Positions 16,988-25,823 of a stretch of 64,000 nt of DNA are shown piece by piece. The notes under the pieces are model-generated. The model did no database searches and was not told the origin of the DNA. It saw nothing but the letters and a program-made list of their open reading frames with translations. Each line of letters starts with the position of its first letter. The first letter of the stretch is position 1. The DNA lies in NCBI GenBank assembly GCA_016717705.1, contig JADKFD010000018.1, forward strand, positions 25,877 through 89,876, read 5' to 3'. The position numbers and the translations under genes were made by a program. This DNA is from Rhodanobacteraceae bacterium. Lineage in GTDB: Bacteria; Pseudomonadota; Gammaproteobacteria; Xanthomonadales; SZUA-5.

Positions 16988-17605
16988 CTATTTCGCAGCC
17001 GGAATCGCGCTGACGAACCCGTCCTGCAAGGCATCCAGCGCCTGGATGCCGAGCGCGCCCAGATCCGGCTGGCCGTCGTTTTCGAACCAGTAGCGCATCG
17101 TCGCGCGGATCACGCCGATTGCCGCGCCCGCCAGCATGCGGGCGCGCAAAGCTGTGTGTTGGCTGCCGGCGAAGCGCTGTTCGAAGGCCTGCGCCATCGC
17201 CAGTTCCCAGTCCTGATCGATCTCGTGCTCGCGCGCGATCAGCGAGGGCACCGACTGGATCAGCCGCTGCTGGGCGATCAGCTGCTCGCGATTGGCGGCG
17301 TACTCGCGCGCCAGCCGCTGGGCGATCGCGCGCAGCGATGCGAACGGGCTTTCGCCCGCGGGCGCGCCTTCGAGCAGCTCCAGAAAGCGCTCCAGGCGCT
17401 CGGCGCGATGCGGAAAAGCGAGCGCCTCCTTGTTGGCGAAATAGCGGAAAAACGTGCGCCGGCTGATGTCGATGTCGGCGCAGATGTCGTCGAGCGTGGT
17501 GGCGTCGAAACCGTCGCGATGGAAACGCCGGTTGGCGGCGCGCACCAGGGCGCGCCGGGTGGCGTCCTTCTTGGTTTCGCGCAGGCGTGTGGGTGACTTC
17601 GTCAT
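16988..17605 (-). CDS. TetR-family transcriptional regulator, divergent from the PUFA synthase genes
   Basis: 205 residues from the ATG at 17605. The N-terminal helix-turn-helix is typical: RRALVRAANRRFHRDGFDAT, TLDDICADIDISRRTFFRYF, then ANKEAL (about 16-61). The C-terminal ligand domain has no specific signature. It is transcribed away from pfaD, and the 58 bases between the two starts hold a 12-bp direct repeat. It therefore probably controls the PUFA cluster and itself, perhaps in response to an acyl compound, as TetR members of the FabR kind do. That role is inferred from position only. Confidence 0.85.
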   Translation of the reverse strand: MTKSPTRLRETKKDATRRALVRAANRRFHRDGFDATTLDDICADIDISRRTFFRYFANKEALAFPHRAERLERFLELLEGAPAGESPFASLRAIAQRLAREYAANREQLIAQQRLIQSVPSLIAREHEIDQDWELAMAQAFEQRFAGSQHTALRARMLAGAAIGVIRATMRYWFENDGQPDLGALGIQALDALQDGFVSAIPAAK

Positions 17606-17644
17606 GGCACAAGCATATAAGGACGCTTCGGGCAAAACGCCACT

Positions 17645-17673
17645 CAGTGCCAAATTACTCACAGTGCCAAATT
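17645..17673. promoter_or_regulatory. Candidate operator: tandem CAGTGCCAAATT between tetR-type gene and pfaD
   Basis: CAGTGCCAAATT occurs at 17645-17656 and again at 17662-17673, 17 bases apart, in unusually A/T-rich DNA for this window (17606-17690). The second copy covers the proposed GTG start of pfaD. Most TetR proteins bind inverted rather than direct repeats, so the site may serve two dimers side by side or another regulator. No convincing -10/-35 pair could be fixed. Confidence 0.4.
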
Positions 17674-19313
17674 CCGCGCTACGCAAAGTCGAAATTGCCG
17701 CGACCGAGCTGTTTTGGTCGCCCGGTACCACCGCTGCGGCCTTCACGCCGGCCGCCATCGCCGCCTGTGCCGCGCGACCACGCACGACTGCTTTTGTGCT
17801 GCGTGATCCGGACAGCGGCGCCATCGGCGTTGGCCTCGATGGCTCGGTAAGCCTCGACCCCGTGCCCCGTGCCCCGTCCCCCGTGCCCCAGGTCATCGGC
17901 ATGCTGCCGCCACTGTACCCCGAATGGCTCGGCAACCGCGGCTTTGCCGAAATCCACGGCACGCGCTTCGCTTACATCGGCGGCGCCATGGCCAACGGCA
18001 TCGCCACGACGCGCATGGTGATCGAACTGGCGCGCACCGGCTGTCTGGGCTTTTTCGGCGCCGCTGGACTGTCGCTGGCGCGCATCGAGAAAGCCATCGA
18101 CGAGTTGCAGGCGGCGCTCGACCCGGCGGGCTTGCCCTGGGGCGTCAACCTGATCCACAGCCCGGCCGAACCGGCGCACGAGGAAGCCGTGGCCGAGCTG
18201 TTGCTCCGCCGGGGCGTGCGCTGCGTCGAGGCCTCGGCCTATCTGCGCCTGACCCAGGCGGTGGTGCGCTACGCCTGCAGCGGCCTGACGCGCGCGGCTG
18301 ATGGCAGCGTCGTGCGCCGCAACCGCGTGATCGCCAAGATCTCGCGTTCCGAAGTGGCGCGTCAGTTCCTCAATCCGGCGCCCTCGGCGCTGCTGCAGAA
18401 GCTGGTCGAGCGTGGTCAACTGACACCGCTGGAAGCGGAGCTGGCGGCGACGATCCCATTGGCCGAAGACCTCACCTGCGAGTCCGATTCCGGTGGCCAT
18501 ACCGACAATCGCCCGCTGGCGGTGCTGATCCCGGAAATCGCCGGGCTGCGCACGCGCATCGTCGCTGAACGCGGATACCGCTGCGCCATCCGCATCGGCG
18601 CTGCCGGTGGTCTGGGTACGCCGGCTGCGGTCGCCGCCGCCTTTGCACTGGGCGCGGACTACGTGCAGACCGGCTCGGTCAACCAGGCCTGCGTCGAGTC
18701 GGGCTTGAGCGCCGTCGCCCGCGCGCAGCTGGCACAGGCAGACATGGCCGATGTCGCGATGGCGCCGGCCGCCGACATGTTCGAGATGGGCGTCGATGTG
18801 CAGGTGCTGCGTCGCGGCACCTTGTTCGCGCCGCGCGCGCGCAAGCTCTACGAGTTGTATCGCGCGCATCCCTCGCTCGACGCGATCCCGGCGGAGGATC
18901 GCGAAAAGGTCGAGAGCGGCATGCTGCGCGCCAGCTTCGACGAGGCGTGGGCCTCGACGCACACCTTCTGGATGGGCCGCGATCCGAAACAGGTCGAGCG
19001 CGCCGAGCGCGATCCCAAGCACAAGATGGCGCTGGTGTTCCGCGGCTACCTGGGCCTGGCCAGCCGCTGGGCCATCGACGGCGTTGCCGAGCGCGCGTCG
19101 GACTACCAGATCTGGTGCGGCCCGGCGATGGGCGCGTTCAACACCTGGGCCAAGGGCAGCTTCCTCGAAGACCCCGAGCAGCGCACGGTGGCGCAGGTCG
19201 CCCGCAACCTGCTGGAAGGCGCCGCCGTGGTCACCCGCGCGCAGCAGTTGCGCAGCTACGGTGCGCCGGTGCCGGCGGAAGCGTTCGACTACCGACCGCG
19301 GGCGCTCGGGTGA
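17664..19313 (+). CDS. pfaD: PUFA synthase enoyl reductase (PfaD/Pfa1)
   Basis: 549 residues from the GTG at 17664; an ATG at 17604 would overlap the divergent tetR-type start and put low-GC regulatory DNA into the protein, so I prefer the later start. The protein follows PfaD closely: FAYIGGAMANGIATTRMVI, FFGAAGLSLARIE, NLIHSPAEPAHEEA, VIAKISRSEVA, DSGGHTDNRPL, GAAGGLGTPAAVAAAFALGA, TGSVNQACVE, MAPAADMFEMGV and YQIWCGPAMGAFNTWAKGS. It is the FMN/TIM-barrel trans-acting enoyl reductase of polyunsaturated-fatty-acid synthases. An insertion near residues 65-75 (VPRAPSPVPQ) is encoded by heptamer repeats at 17858-17889. It is the first gene of the cluster. Confidence 0.92.
   Translation: MPNSALRKVEIAATELFWSPGTTAAAFTPAAIAACAARPRTTAFVLRDPDSGAIGVGLDGSVSLDPVPRAPSPVPQVIGMLPPLYPEWLGNRGFAEIHGTRFAYIGGAMANGIATTRMVIELARTGCLGFFGAAGLSLARIEKAIDELQAALDPAGLPWGVNLIHSPAEPAHEEAVAELLLRRGVRCVEASAYLRLTQAVVRYACSGLTRAADGSVVRRNRVIAKISRSEVARQFLNPAPSALLQKLVERGQLTPLEAELAATIPLAEDLTCESDSGGHTDNRPLAVLIPEIAGLRTRIVAERGYRCAIRIGAAGGLGTPAAVAAAFALGADYVQTGSVNQACVESGLSAVARAQLAQADMADVAMAPAADMFEMGVDVQVLRRGTLFAPRARKLYELYRAHPSLDAIPAEDREKVESGMLRASFDEAWASTHTFWMGRDPKQVERAERDPKHKMALVFRGYLGLASRWAIDGVAERASDYQIWCGPAMGAFNTWAKGSFLEDPEQRTVAQVARNLLEGAAVVTRAQQLRSYGAPVPAEAFDYRPRALG
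17858..17889 (+). repeat. Heptanucleotide array (unit CCCCGTG) inside pfaD
   Basis: Four near-identical seven-base units, one with a C for G change, read in frame as VPRAPSPVP. They sit between the N-terminal part and the start of the conserved barrel. No inverted partner array is seen nearby. The same heptamer builds the element at 23437-23585. Confidence 0.8.
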
Positions 19314-19389
19314 GGGTCCGCCCCGGGGGCCGGCGAGCGGGTTCGGCGCCCGCCGACCCCCTTCGTCCGGAGCCCTGAGCGCGGCCGGC

Positions 19390-22300
19390 ATGACCAGAGC
19401 GCCGCTCTGACTCGCGAGACCCGAAGAACCGCAAGCCAGCCCATCGCCATCGTCGGCGTCAGCGCCCTGTTCCCCGGCTCCTCCGACGCAGGCGGCTTCT
19501 GGCGCGACATCCTGGCGGGGCGCGATCTGATCGGCGATGTGCCGGCGACGCACTGGCGCATCGACGACTACTACGACGCCGATCCGTCGGCAGCGGACAA
19601 GACCTACGCCAGGCGCGGTGGCTTCCTCAGCCCGGTCGATTTCGACGCGCTCGGCTGGGGTGTGCCGCCCTCCACTTTGCCGGCGACCGACACCTCGCAA
19701 CTGCTGGCGCTGATCGTCGCCCAGGCGGTGCTGCAGGACGCCGCGCGCGAGCAGTTCGAAACCATGGACCGCTCGCGCATTTCGGTGATCCTCGGCGTGA
19801 CCTCGGCGCAGGAGCTGTTGTTCTCGATGGTGTCGCGGCTGCAGAAGCCGGTGTGGGTCAAGGCGCTGCGCGAGACCGGTATTCCCGAGGACGAGGTGCA
19901 GGCCGCCTGCGCGCGCATCGCCGCGCATTACGTGCCGTGGCAGGAAGCGAGTTTTCCCGGCCTGCTCGGCAATGTGGTCGCCGGGCGCATCGCCAACCGG
20001 CTGAATCTGGGTGGCACCAACTGCGTCACCGATGCGGCCTGCGCGTCCTCGTTGAGCGCGCTGGCGATGGCGGTCAGCGAGCTGCAGCTCGGCCACAGCG
20101 ATCTGGCCATTGCCGGCGGCGTCGACACGCTCAACGACATCTTCATGTACATGTGCTTCTCGAAGACGCCGGCGCTGTCGCCGAGCGGCGACTGCCGGCC
20201 GTTCAGCGACAAGGCCGACGGCACCATGCTCGGCGAGGGCCTGGGCATGGTCGCGCTCAAGCGCCTGGCGGATGCCGAGCGCGATGGCGATCGCATCTAC
20301 GCGGTGCTGCGCGGCATCGGCACCGCCAGCGACGGGCGCTCCAAGAGCGTCTACGCGCCGGTGTCCGCCGGCCAGGCGCAAGCCCTGCGCCGCGCCTACG
20401 ACGCCGCCGGTTACGGACCCGAGACCATCGAATTGGTCGAAGCGCACGGCACCGGCACCAAGGCCGGTGACGTCGCCGAGTTCGAAGGCCTGCGCAGCGT
20501 CTACGCACCCGCCGGTGGCGGGCGCGAACAGTGGTGCGCGCTCGGCTCGGTGAAGAGCCAGATCGGCCACACCAAGGCCGCCGCCGGCGCCGCGGGCCTC
20601 TTCAAGGCCGTGATGGCGCTGCACCACAAGGTGCTGCCGCCGACGATCAAGGTCGAGCGGCCGGATCCGCGCCTCGACATCGACTCCAGTCCGTTTTACC
20701 TCAATACCCGTGCGCGACCGTGGATCCGCGCCAGCGACCACCCGCGTCGCGCCGCGGTCAGCGCCTTCGGTTTCGGTGGCTCCAACTTCCACGTCACGCT
20801 GGAGGAATACACCGGCCCGGCGCCGCGCGCGCAGCGGCTGGCGACGCAGTCGTGCGAGCTGGTGTTGCTGCGGGCGAGCAGCGTGGACCCACTGATCGCG
20901 CAAGCCGAGGCAATGTTGCAGAGCGAGTTGCCACTGGGGAATCTGGCGCATGCCAGTCGCCAGGACTGGGATGCCACCGCGCCGCGCCGACTGGCGCTGG
21001 TCGCCGGAAATCTGGATGTCCTGAAATCGCGCCTGCGCGACGCCATCGCGCGCATCCGCTCCGCCCCGGAAACGGCATTCGCGCTGGCCGACGGCAGCAG
21101 CTACGGCATCGGCGCCATAGCCGGCAAAGTCGCGCTGCTGTTCCCGGGACAGGGCAGCCAGTACCTGGAGATGGGCGCGGCGCTGGCGATGCAGTTCGAT
21201 GCGGCGCGACAGGTGTGGGATCGCGCCGCGGATACGGAAACATGTAGGAGCGCGCTTGCGCGCGAAAACGGCATCGCGACCAAGGTCGCTCCCACAAAAA
21301 CCGCGCGGCACCTGCACCACATCGTCTTCCCACGCCCCACCTTCAACCCCGACGCCGAAGCCGCCAACCGCGCCACGCTGACCGCCACCGAATGGGCGCA
21401 GCCTGCGCTGGCGGCACACTCGATGGCCCTGCTGGCCCTGCTGCGTGAACTCGGCATCGATGCCGACATGTGCGCCGGCCTTAGCTTCGGCGAACTCACA
21501 GCACTGCATGCTGGCGGCGTGTTCGATGCGAACGACACGCTGGCCCTGGCCCGCGCCCGCGGCGAGGCGACGCGCTATGCCGCGCGCCATCCAGGTGCGA
21601 TGACCGCGCTGTCCGAACCGATCGAGCGCGTGCGCGAACTGCTCGCCGCGCACCCCGATGTGGTGATCGCCAATCACAACGGCCCGCGCCAGGTGGTGGT
21701 CTCCGGGGCCACTGGAAGCCATCGCCCGTTTCGAGGCGCAACTTGCCGCCGCGCGCATCGGCCACACCCGACTGCCGGTCGCCAGCGCCTTTCATTCGAG
21801 CGTCGTCGCCGAAGCCAGCACTGACTTCGAGCAAGCGCTGCTGCCGATCGCGATCGGGCCGGCGCGGATGCCGGTGTATGCCAACACGAACGCTGCAATC
21901 TATCCCGACGACGCTGAGACGGTGCGCCAGCAACTGGCGCAGCAGCTCGCCCGTCCGGTGCGCTTCGTCGAGATGATCGAAGCGATGTACGCCGACGGCG
22001 CGCGCGTGTTCGTCGAGGTCGGCGCGGGGCAGGTGCTGACAGGTCTGGTTGGCGCGATCCTCGGCGAGCGCGCACACAGCGCCATCGCGCTTGACCGCAA
22101 AGGCCGCGACGGCGTCGAAACGCTGCTGATCGGCCTGGCGCGACTGGCAGCCGCCGGCGTGCCGATGCAGCCGCAGCGCCTGTTTGCCGATGTGCGCCTT
22201 GCGCCGACGGTGGCAGCCAAGCCCAAGCACGCCATCGCCATCTCCGGCAGCAATGTCGGCAAGCCCTACCCGCCGGTCGATGGCAGCGCGCTGCCGGGAC

Positions 22301-25300
22301 CGAATCCGCCGCGCGTGTTGGATCCCGGAGTCGGATCGTGCGGTCACGCTGCCGCAAGGCGAGCTACGCGAGGTTGCCGGCCATGCCAGGCCTGCCGAAG
22401 CCGCGCGGGCAACCTGACCTACTTCCCCCTGAAACTGCCGCCCACCCTGGATCCGAATCGATGCCCGCAAGCCGCGAACTCCCCGCCGACTGGTTGCTCG
22501 CCTTCCAGGACATGCAAGCGCAGACCGCGGCCGCGCACGAGAGCTTCCAGCGCGCCATGGCGGAAAGCCACACGGCGTATCTGAAACTGGCGGAGACCGC
22601 ATTGGGCGGCTGGAGTGCCTTGCTGCACGCACGCGCACAGCGGCGCCGGCCCGGCGCGCGCGGTCCGCCCCATGCCGCGCCGGCGGCCGCGGCTCCGCCG
22701 AAAGCGCCGGGCGCCGCGCGGACCGACACGCCCGCCGAGCCCGGCCGCGCGCGGACCCGGCCTACGCCGGTGTGGGAGCGGGCGGTCCCGCGAGCCTTCC
22801 ATCACCCGGCGAAGATCGCGGGCAGAGCCCGCTCCACAGGGTCGCGACGTGCACGGCGCTCCTGCGCAGCGATCGATCTGCCGGCCCTGCTGCTCGCCAT
22901 CGTCGCCGACAAGACCGGCTACCCGGTCGACATGTTGAACCTGGACATGGACCTGGAAGGCGATCTGGGCATCGATTCGATCAAGCGCGTCGAGATCCTC
23001 GCCGCCGTTGACGAACGCGCGCCGCAGCTGCCGAAAGTCGATCGCGCACGGTTGGGGGCGATGCGCACGCTGGCGGAGATCGTGGTCGCGCTGGGGACGG
23101 GGCACCTGCACGGGGCGGGGGGCACCGGCAGAGCCTGCCCGCGGGTCCGCAGATCGCGCGCCGCCGCCATGACGCCACGAGCCCCGCATACCCGTCGCCC
23201 CATGCCCGGGCCGATTGACCTGCCGGCGCTGCTGCTGTCCATCGTCGCCGACAAGACCGGCTACCCGGTCGACATGCTGAATCTGGACATGGACCTCGAA
23301 GGCGATCTGGGCATCGATTCGATCAAGCGCGTGGAAATTCTCGCGGCGGTCGACGAGCGCGCGCCGGACTTGCCCAAGGTCGATCGCGCCCGCCTGGGCG
23401 CGATGCGCACGCTGGCGGAGATCGTCGCGGCGCTGGGGGACGGGACACGGGGCACGGGGCACGGGGCACGGGAAGAGCGCGCGCACCGGGAGCCCGCGCT
23501 TTGATCCTGATCCGATGGAGGCGCCGAGTCCGAGCATTGCCTCGATGCAATCCCGTGCCCCGTGCCCCGTGCCCCATGCCCCGCCTCTCGGCCGCTTCGA
23601 GCTCGACCTGATCCCCGCGCCCGCCACCGGCCTCGCCATGCCCGGCCTGCTCGGTGGCGATCCGCTATGGATCGTCGGCCACGAGACCGTTGGTGTAGCC
23701 CTGGCCGGCGAACTGCAACGCCGCGGCGTGCACGCGCAAGCGGTGTCGACGCTGCCCGAGGGCGCCAGCGCCTGCATCTTCCTCGGCGGCTTGCGGGACT
23801 TTGCAGACATCGACGCCGCCGCGCAGCTGAACTTCGAGGCCTTCGACCTCGCGCGCCAGCTGGCGCCGCGCCTGCAGTCGTCGGCCGGACTGTTGGTGAC
23901 GGTGCAGGACACCGGCGGCGACTTCGGCCTGTCCGAGATGCCGGAACTGCGCGCATGGGCGCCGGCCTGCCGGCGCTGGTCAAGACCTGCGCGCTGGAGT
24001 GGCCGCAGGCGGCGCTCAAGGCGATCGACATCGAAACGGGTGACCGTGACGCGGCGACCCTGGCCAGCGCCATCGCCGACGAACTGCTGACCGGCGGCGG
24101 CGAAATCGAGATCGCGCTGGGCGCCGACGGCGCGCGCCGGACGCTGCGCAGCGCCCCACGATCCGCGCGAGCGACTGATCCGCTGATCGCAGAGGGCGAT
24201 GTCGTGGTCGTCTCCGGCGGCGCGCGCGGGGTCACCGCGGCGTGCCTGCTCGAATGGGCCAGCGCCTGTCGCGCCCGTTTCATCTTGCTTGGACGCTCCG
24301 CACTGGTCGACGAGCCGGCGATCTGCGCCGGCGTCGACGGCGAAGCCGCGCTCAAGCGCGTGCTGCTGGGCGCCGCGCACGCCAGCGGCGAAGTGCTGAC
24401 CCCGAGCCAGCTGCAGGCGCGCGTGCAGCAGGTGCAGGCCGCGCGCGAAATTCGCCAGACGCTGGCGGCGCTGACCGCCGCCGGCAGCGATGCGCACTAT
24501 CACGCGGTAGCTGTCGACGATGCGCCGGCACTGAAGCGCGTCCTCGATCAGGTCCGCGCGAGCCTGGGGCCCATCCGCGGCCTCGTGCATGCCGCCGGCG
24601 TGCTCGCCGACAAGCGCATCGCGGAGAAGACCGATGCGCAATTCGCCCACGTGTTCGACACCAAGGTCGCGGGCCTGCGCGCGTTGCTCGACGCCACGCG
24701 CGACGATCCGCTCAGTTTGCTGGTGGTGTTTTCCTCGGTGTCGGCGCGTTGCGGCAATACCGGCCAGGCCGACTACGCGATGGCCAACGAGGTGCTGGCG
24801 AAGGTCGCCGCGGCCGAGCAGCGCCGACGCCCGGGCCTGCGCGTCAAGTCGCTGGGTTGGGGTCCGTGGGAGGGTGGCATGGTGACGCCGGCGCTGCGCG
24901 AGCGCTTCGCCAGCCTCGGCGTGCCGATGATTCCGCTGGATGTCGGCGCGCGCATGTTCGCCGACGAAATGAATGACGCCGGCGCGCTGGAACTCGTGCT
25001 GGGCGGCGAGCCGCGGCCGCAGGCGCTGCTGTCGGCGGGCGTCGATGCGCGCGTGGATGCGCTGGAACTGCGCGTCGACCAGGCCAGTCACGCCTGGCTC
25101 GCCGGCCATGCGGTCGCCGGCATGCCGGTGGTGCCGCTGGTGCTGGTGGCCGAATGGCTGGCGCGGGCAGTGCGCAGCTGGCGACCCGGACTACACCTGA
25201 CGGCGCTGCACGATCTCAAGGTACTCAAGGGCATCCGCCTGGGTGGTTTTGGCAACGGCGGTGATCGCTTGCGCATCGAGGCGCGGCCTCCAGGCGCGCG

Positions 25301-25823
25301 TGAACTGGCGTTGAGCGTGCTGGGATCGCGCGGCGAACTGCATTACAGCGCACGCGCCGAGCTCGGCAGCGAGGCGGCAAGCGCACCACAAATGGGTGCG
25401 GACCTGCCGCTCGACGACTGGGCCGGCGGCCCGCTGTACCAGGATCTGTTGTTCCACCGCGGCCAGTTCGAGTTGATCGATCAGGTGAGCGGCATTTCCG
25501 ACGCCGGCATCGCCGCGCAACTGCGCGGCGTCAGCGCGGCCAACTGGCCCGGCGCCAGCTGGGAACTGGACGCCGCGGCACTCGACGGCGGCCTGCAGAT
25601 GGCGGTGCTGTACGGCCAGCGCATGCTCGGCGGACCCAACCTGCCGACCTCCATTGGCGCGCTGCGCAGCCACGCGGCGCCGGCACCCGGTCCGATCAAC
25701 GCGGTGGTCTACAGCCGCCGCGTCGGGCCGGCATCGACCACCACCGACATCCTCTACACCGACGCCAGCGGCCGGCGCTTCGCCGAGATGATCGGCGTGC
25801 AGAACCACGCATTGCCGCAATGA
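19390..25823 (+). CDS. pfaA: PUFA synthase multidomain subunit Pfa2/PfaA-like: KS-AT-ACP-ACP-KR-DH (several frame breaks)
   Basis: Domains along the DNA: ketosynthase 19437-20800 (TDAACASSL cysteine, EAHGTGTKAGD, SQIGHTKAAAGAAGL); acyltransferase 21118-22190 (FPGQGSQYLEMG, GLSFGE serine); a helical linker motif (FQDMQAQTAAAHESFQRAM, 22504-22560); two acyl-carrier domains, both DLEGDLGIDSIKRVEIL (serines near 22975 and 23317); ketoreductase about 24190-24990 (VVVSGGARGVTAA, VHAAGV); and a PfaA-type dehydratase-like end (about 25075-25800, HAVAGMPVVPLVLVAEWLAR). Frame changes occur near 19406, 21715, 22327, 22407, 23435-23500 and 23955; most fit one extra G or C. PfaA usually has five or more ACPs; two is low. 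The ATG at 19390 needs one base correction to join the frame. REP elements (21243-21296, 22771-22867) and a heptamer hairpin (23437-23585) form linkers. The stop overlaps the next start as ATGA. Confidence 0.8.
21243..21296. repeat. REP element inside the acyltransferase domain of pfaA
   Basis: TGTAGGAGCGCGCTTGCGCG at 21243 starts a GTAGGAGCGCGC-family arm; 21271-21296 (GCATCGCGACCAAGGTCGCT, then CCCACA) is an inverted arm of a related family. It reads in frame as about 18 residues (CRSALARENGIATKVAPT) between the start of the acyltransferase domain and the conserved TATEWAQPALAAHS segment. Confidence 0.85.
22771..22867. repeat. REP cluster in the linker before the first ACP of pfaA
   Basis: TGTGGGAGCGGGCGGTCCCG at 22771 is answered by an inverted GATCGCGGGCAGAGCCCGCT at 22813, and a GTCGCGACGTGCACGG arm follows at 22841. 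All read through in frame and code for an Arg/Pro/Ala-rich linker. Confidence 0.8.
23437..23585. repeat. Heptamer-array hairpin element (unit GGGCACG/CCCCGTG) inside pfaA
   Basis: The left array (23437-23472) and right array (23551-23585) are inverted copies of the same seven-base unit around a 78-base core. It lies between the second ACP and the ketoreductase. In one frame it meets a stop (TGA at 23502), but in the frame shifted by one base it is open and reads GTGHGARGTGHGKS and later SRAPCPVPHAP, joining the ACP to the ketoreductase. Confidence 0.85.

Noticed and set aside
17640..17690. A sigma-54 promoter based on TTGGCAC on the minus strand
   Set aside because: The -12 element TTGC(A/T) is not at the required distance from either TTGGCAC copy. 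The direct repeat is better explained as an operator.
17679..21767. A 1362-codon open frame on the minus strand opposite pfaD and pfaA
   Set aside because: It is the antisense shadow of strongly conserved PUFA synthase domains in high-GC DNA. Its translation is Arg/Gln/Gly-rich with no fold pattern or ribosome-binding site.
23437..23585. CRISPR array
   Set aside because: The repeats are seven bases long, contiguous and mirrored; there are no spacers between units and no cas genes. The same holds for the other heptamer arrays.
22419..25109. An 896-codon minus-strand open frame opposite the ACP-ketoreductase part of pfaA
   Set aside because: Shadow frame; it begins in one domain and crosses several frame breaks of the real gene without any likeness to a protein family.
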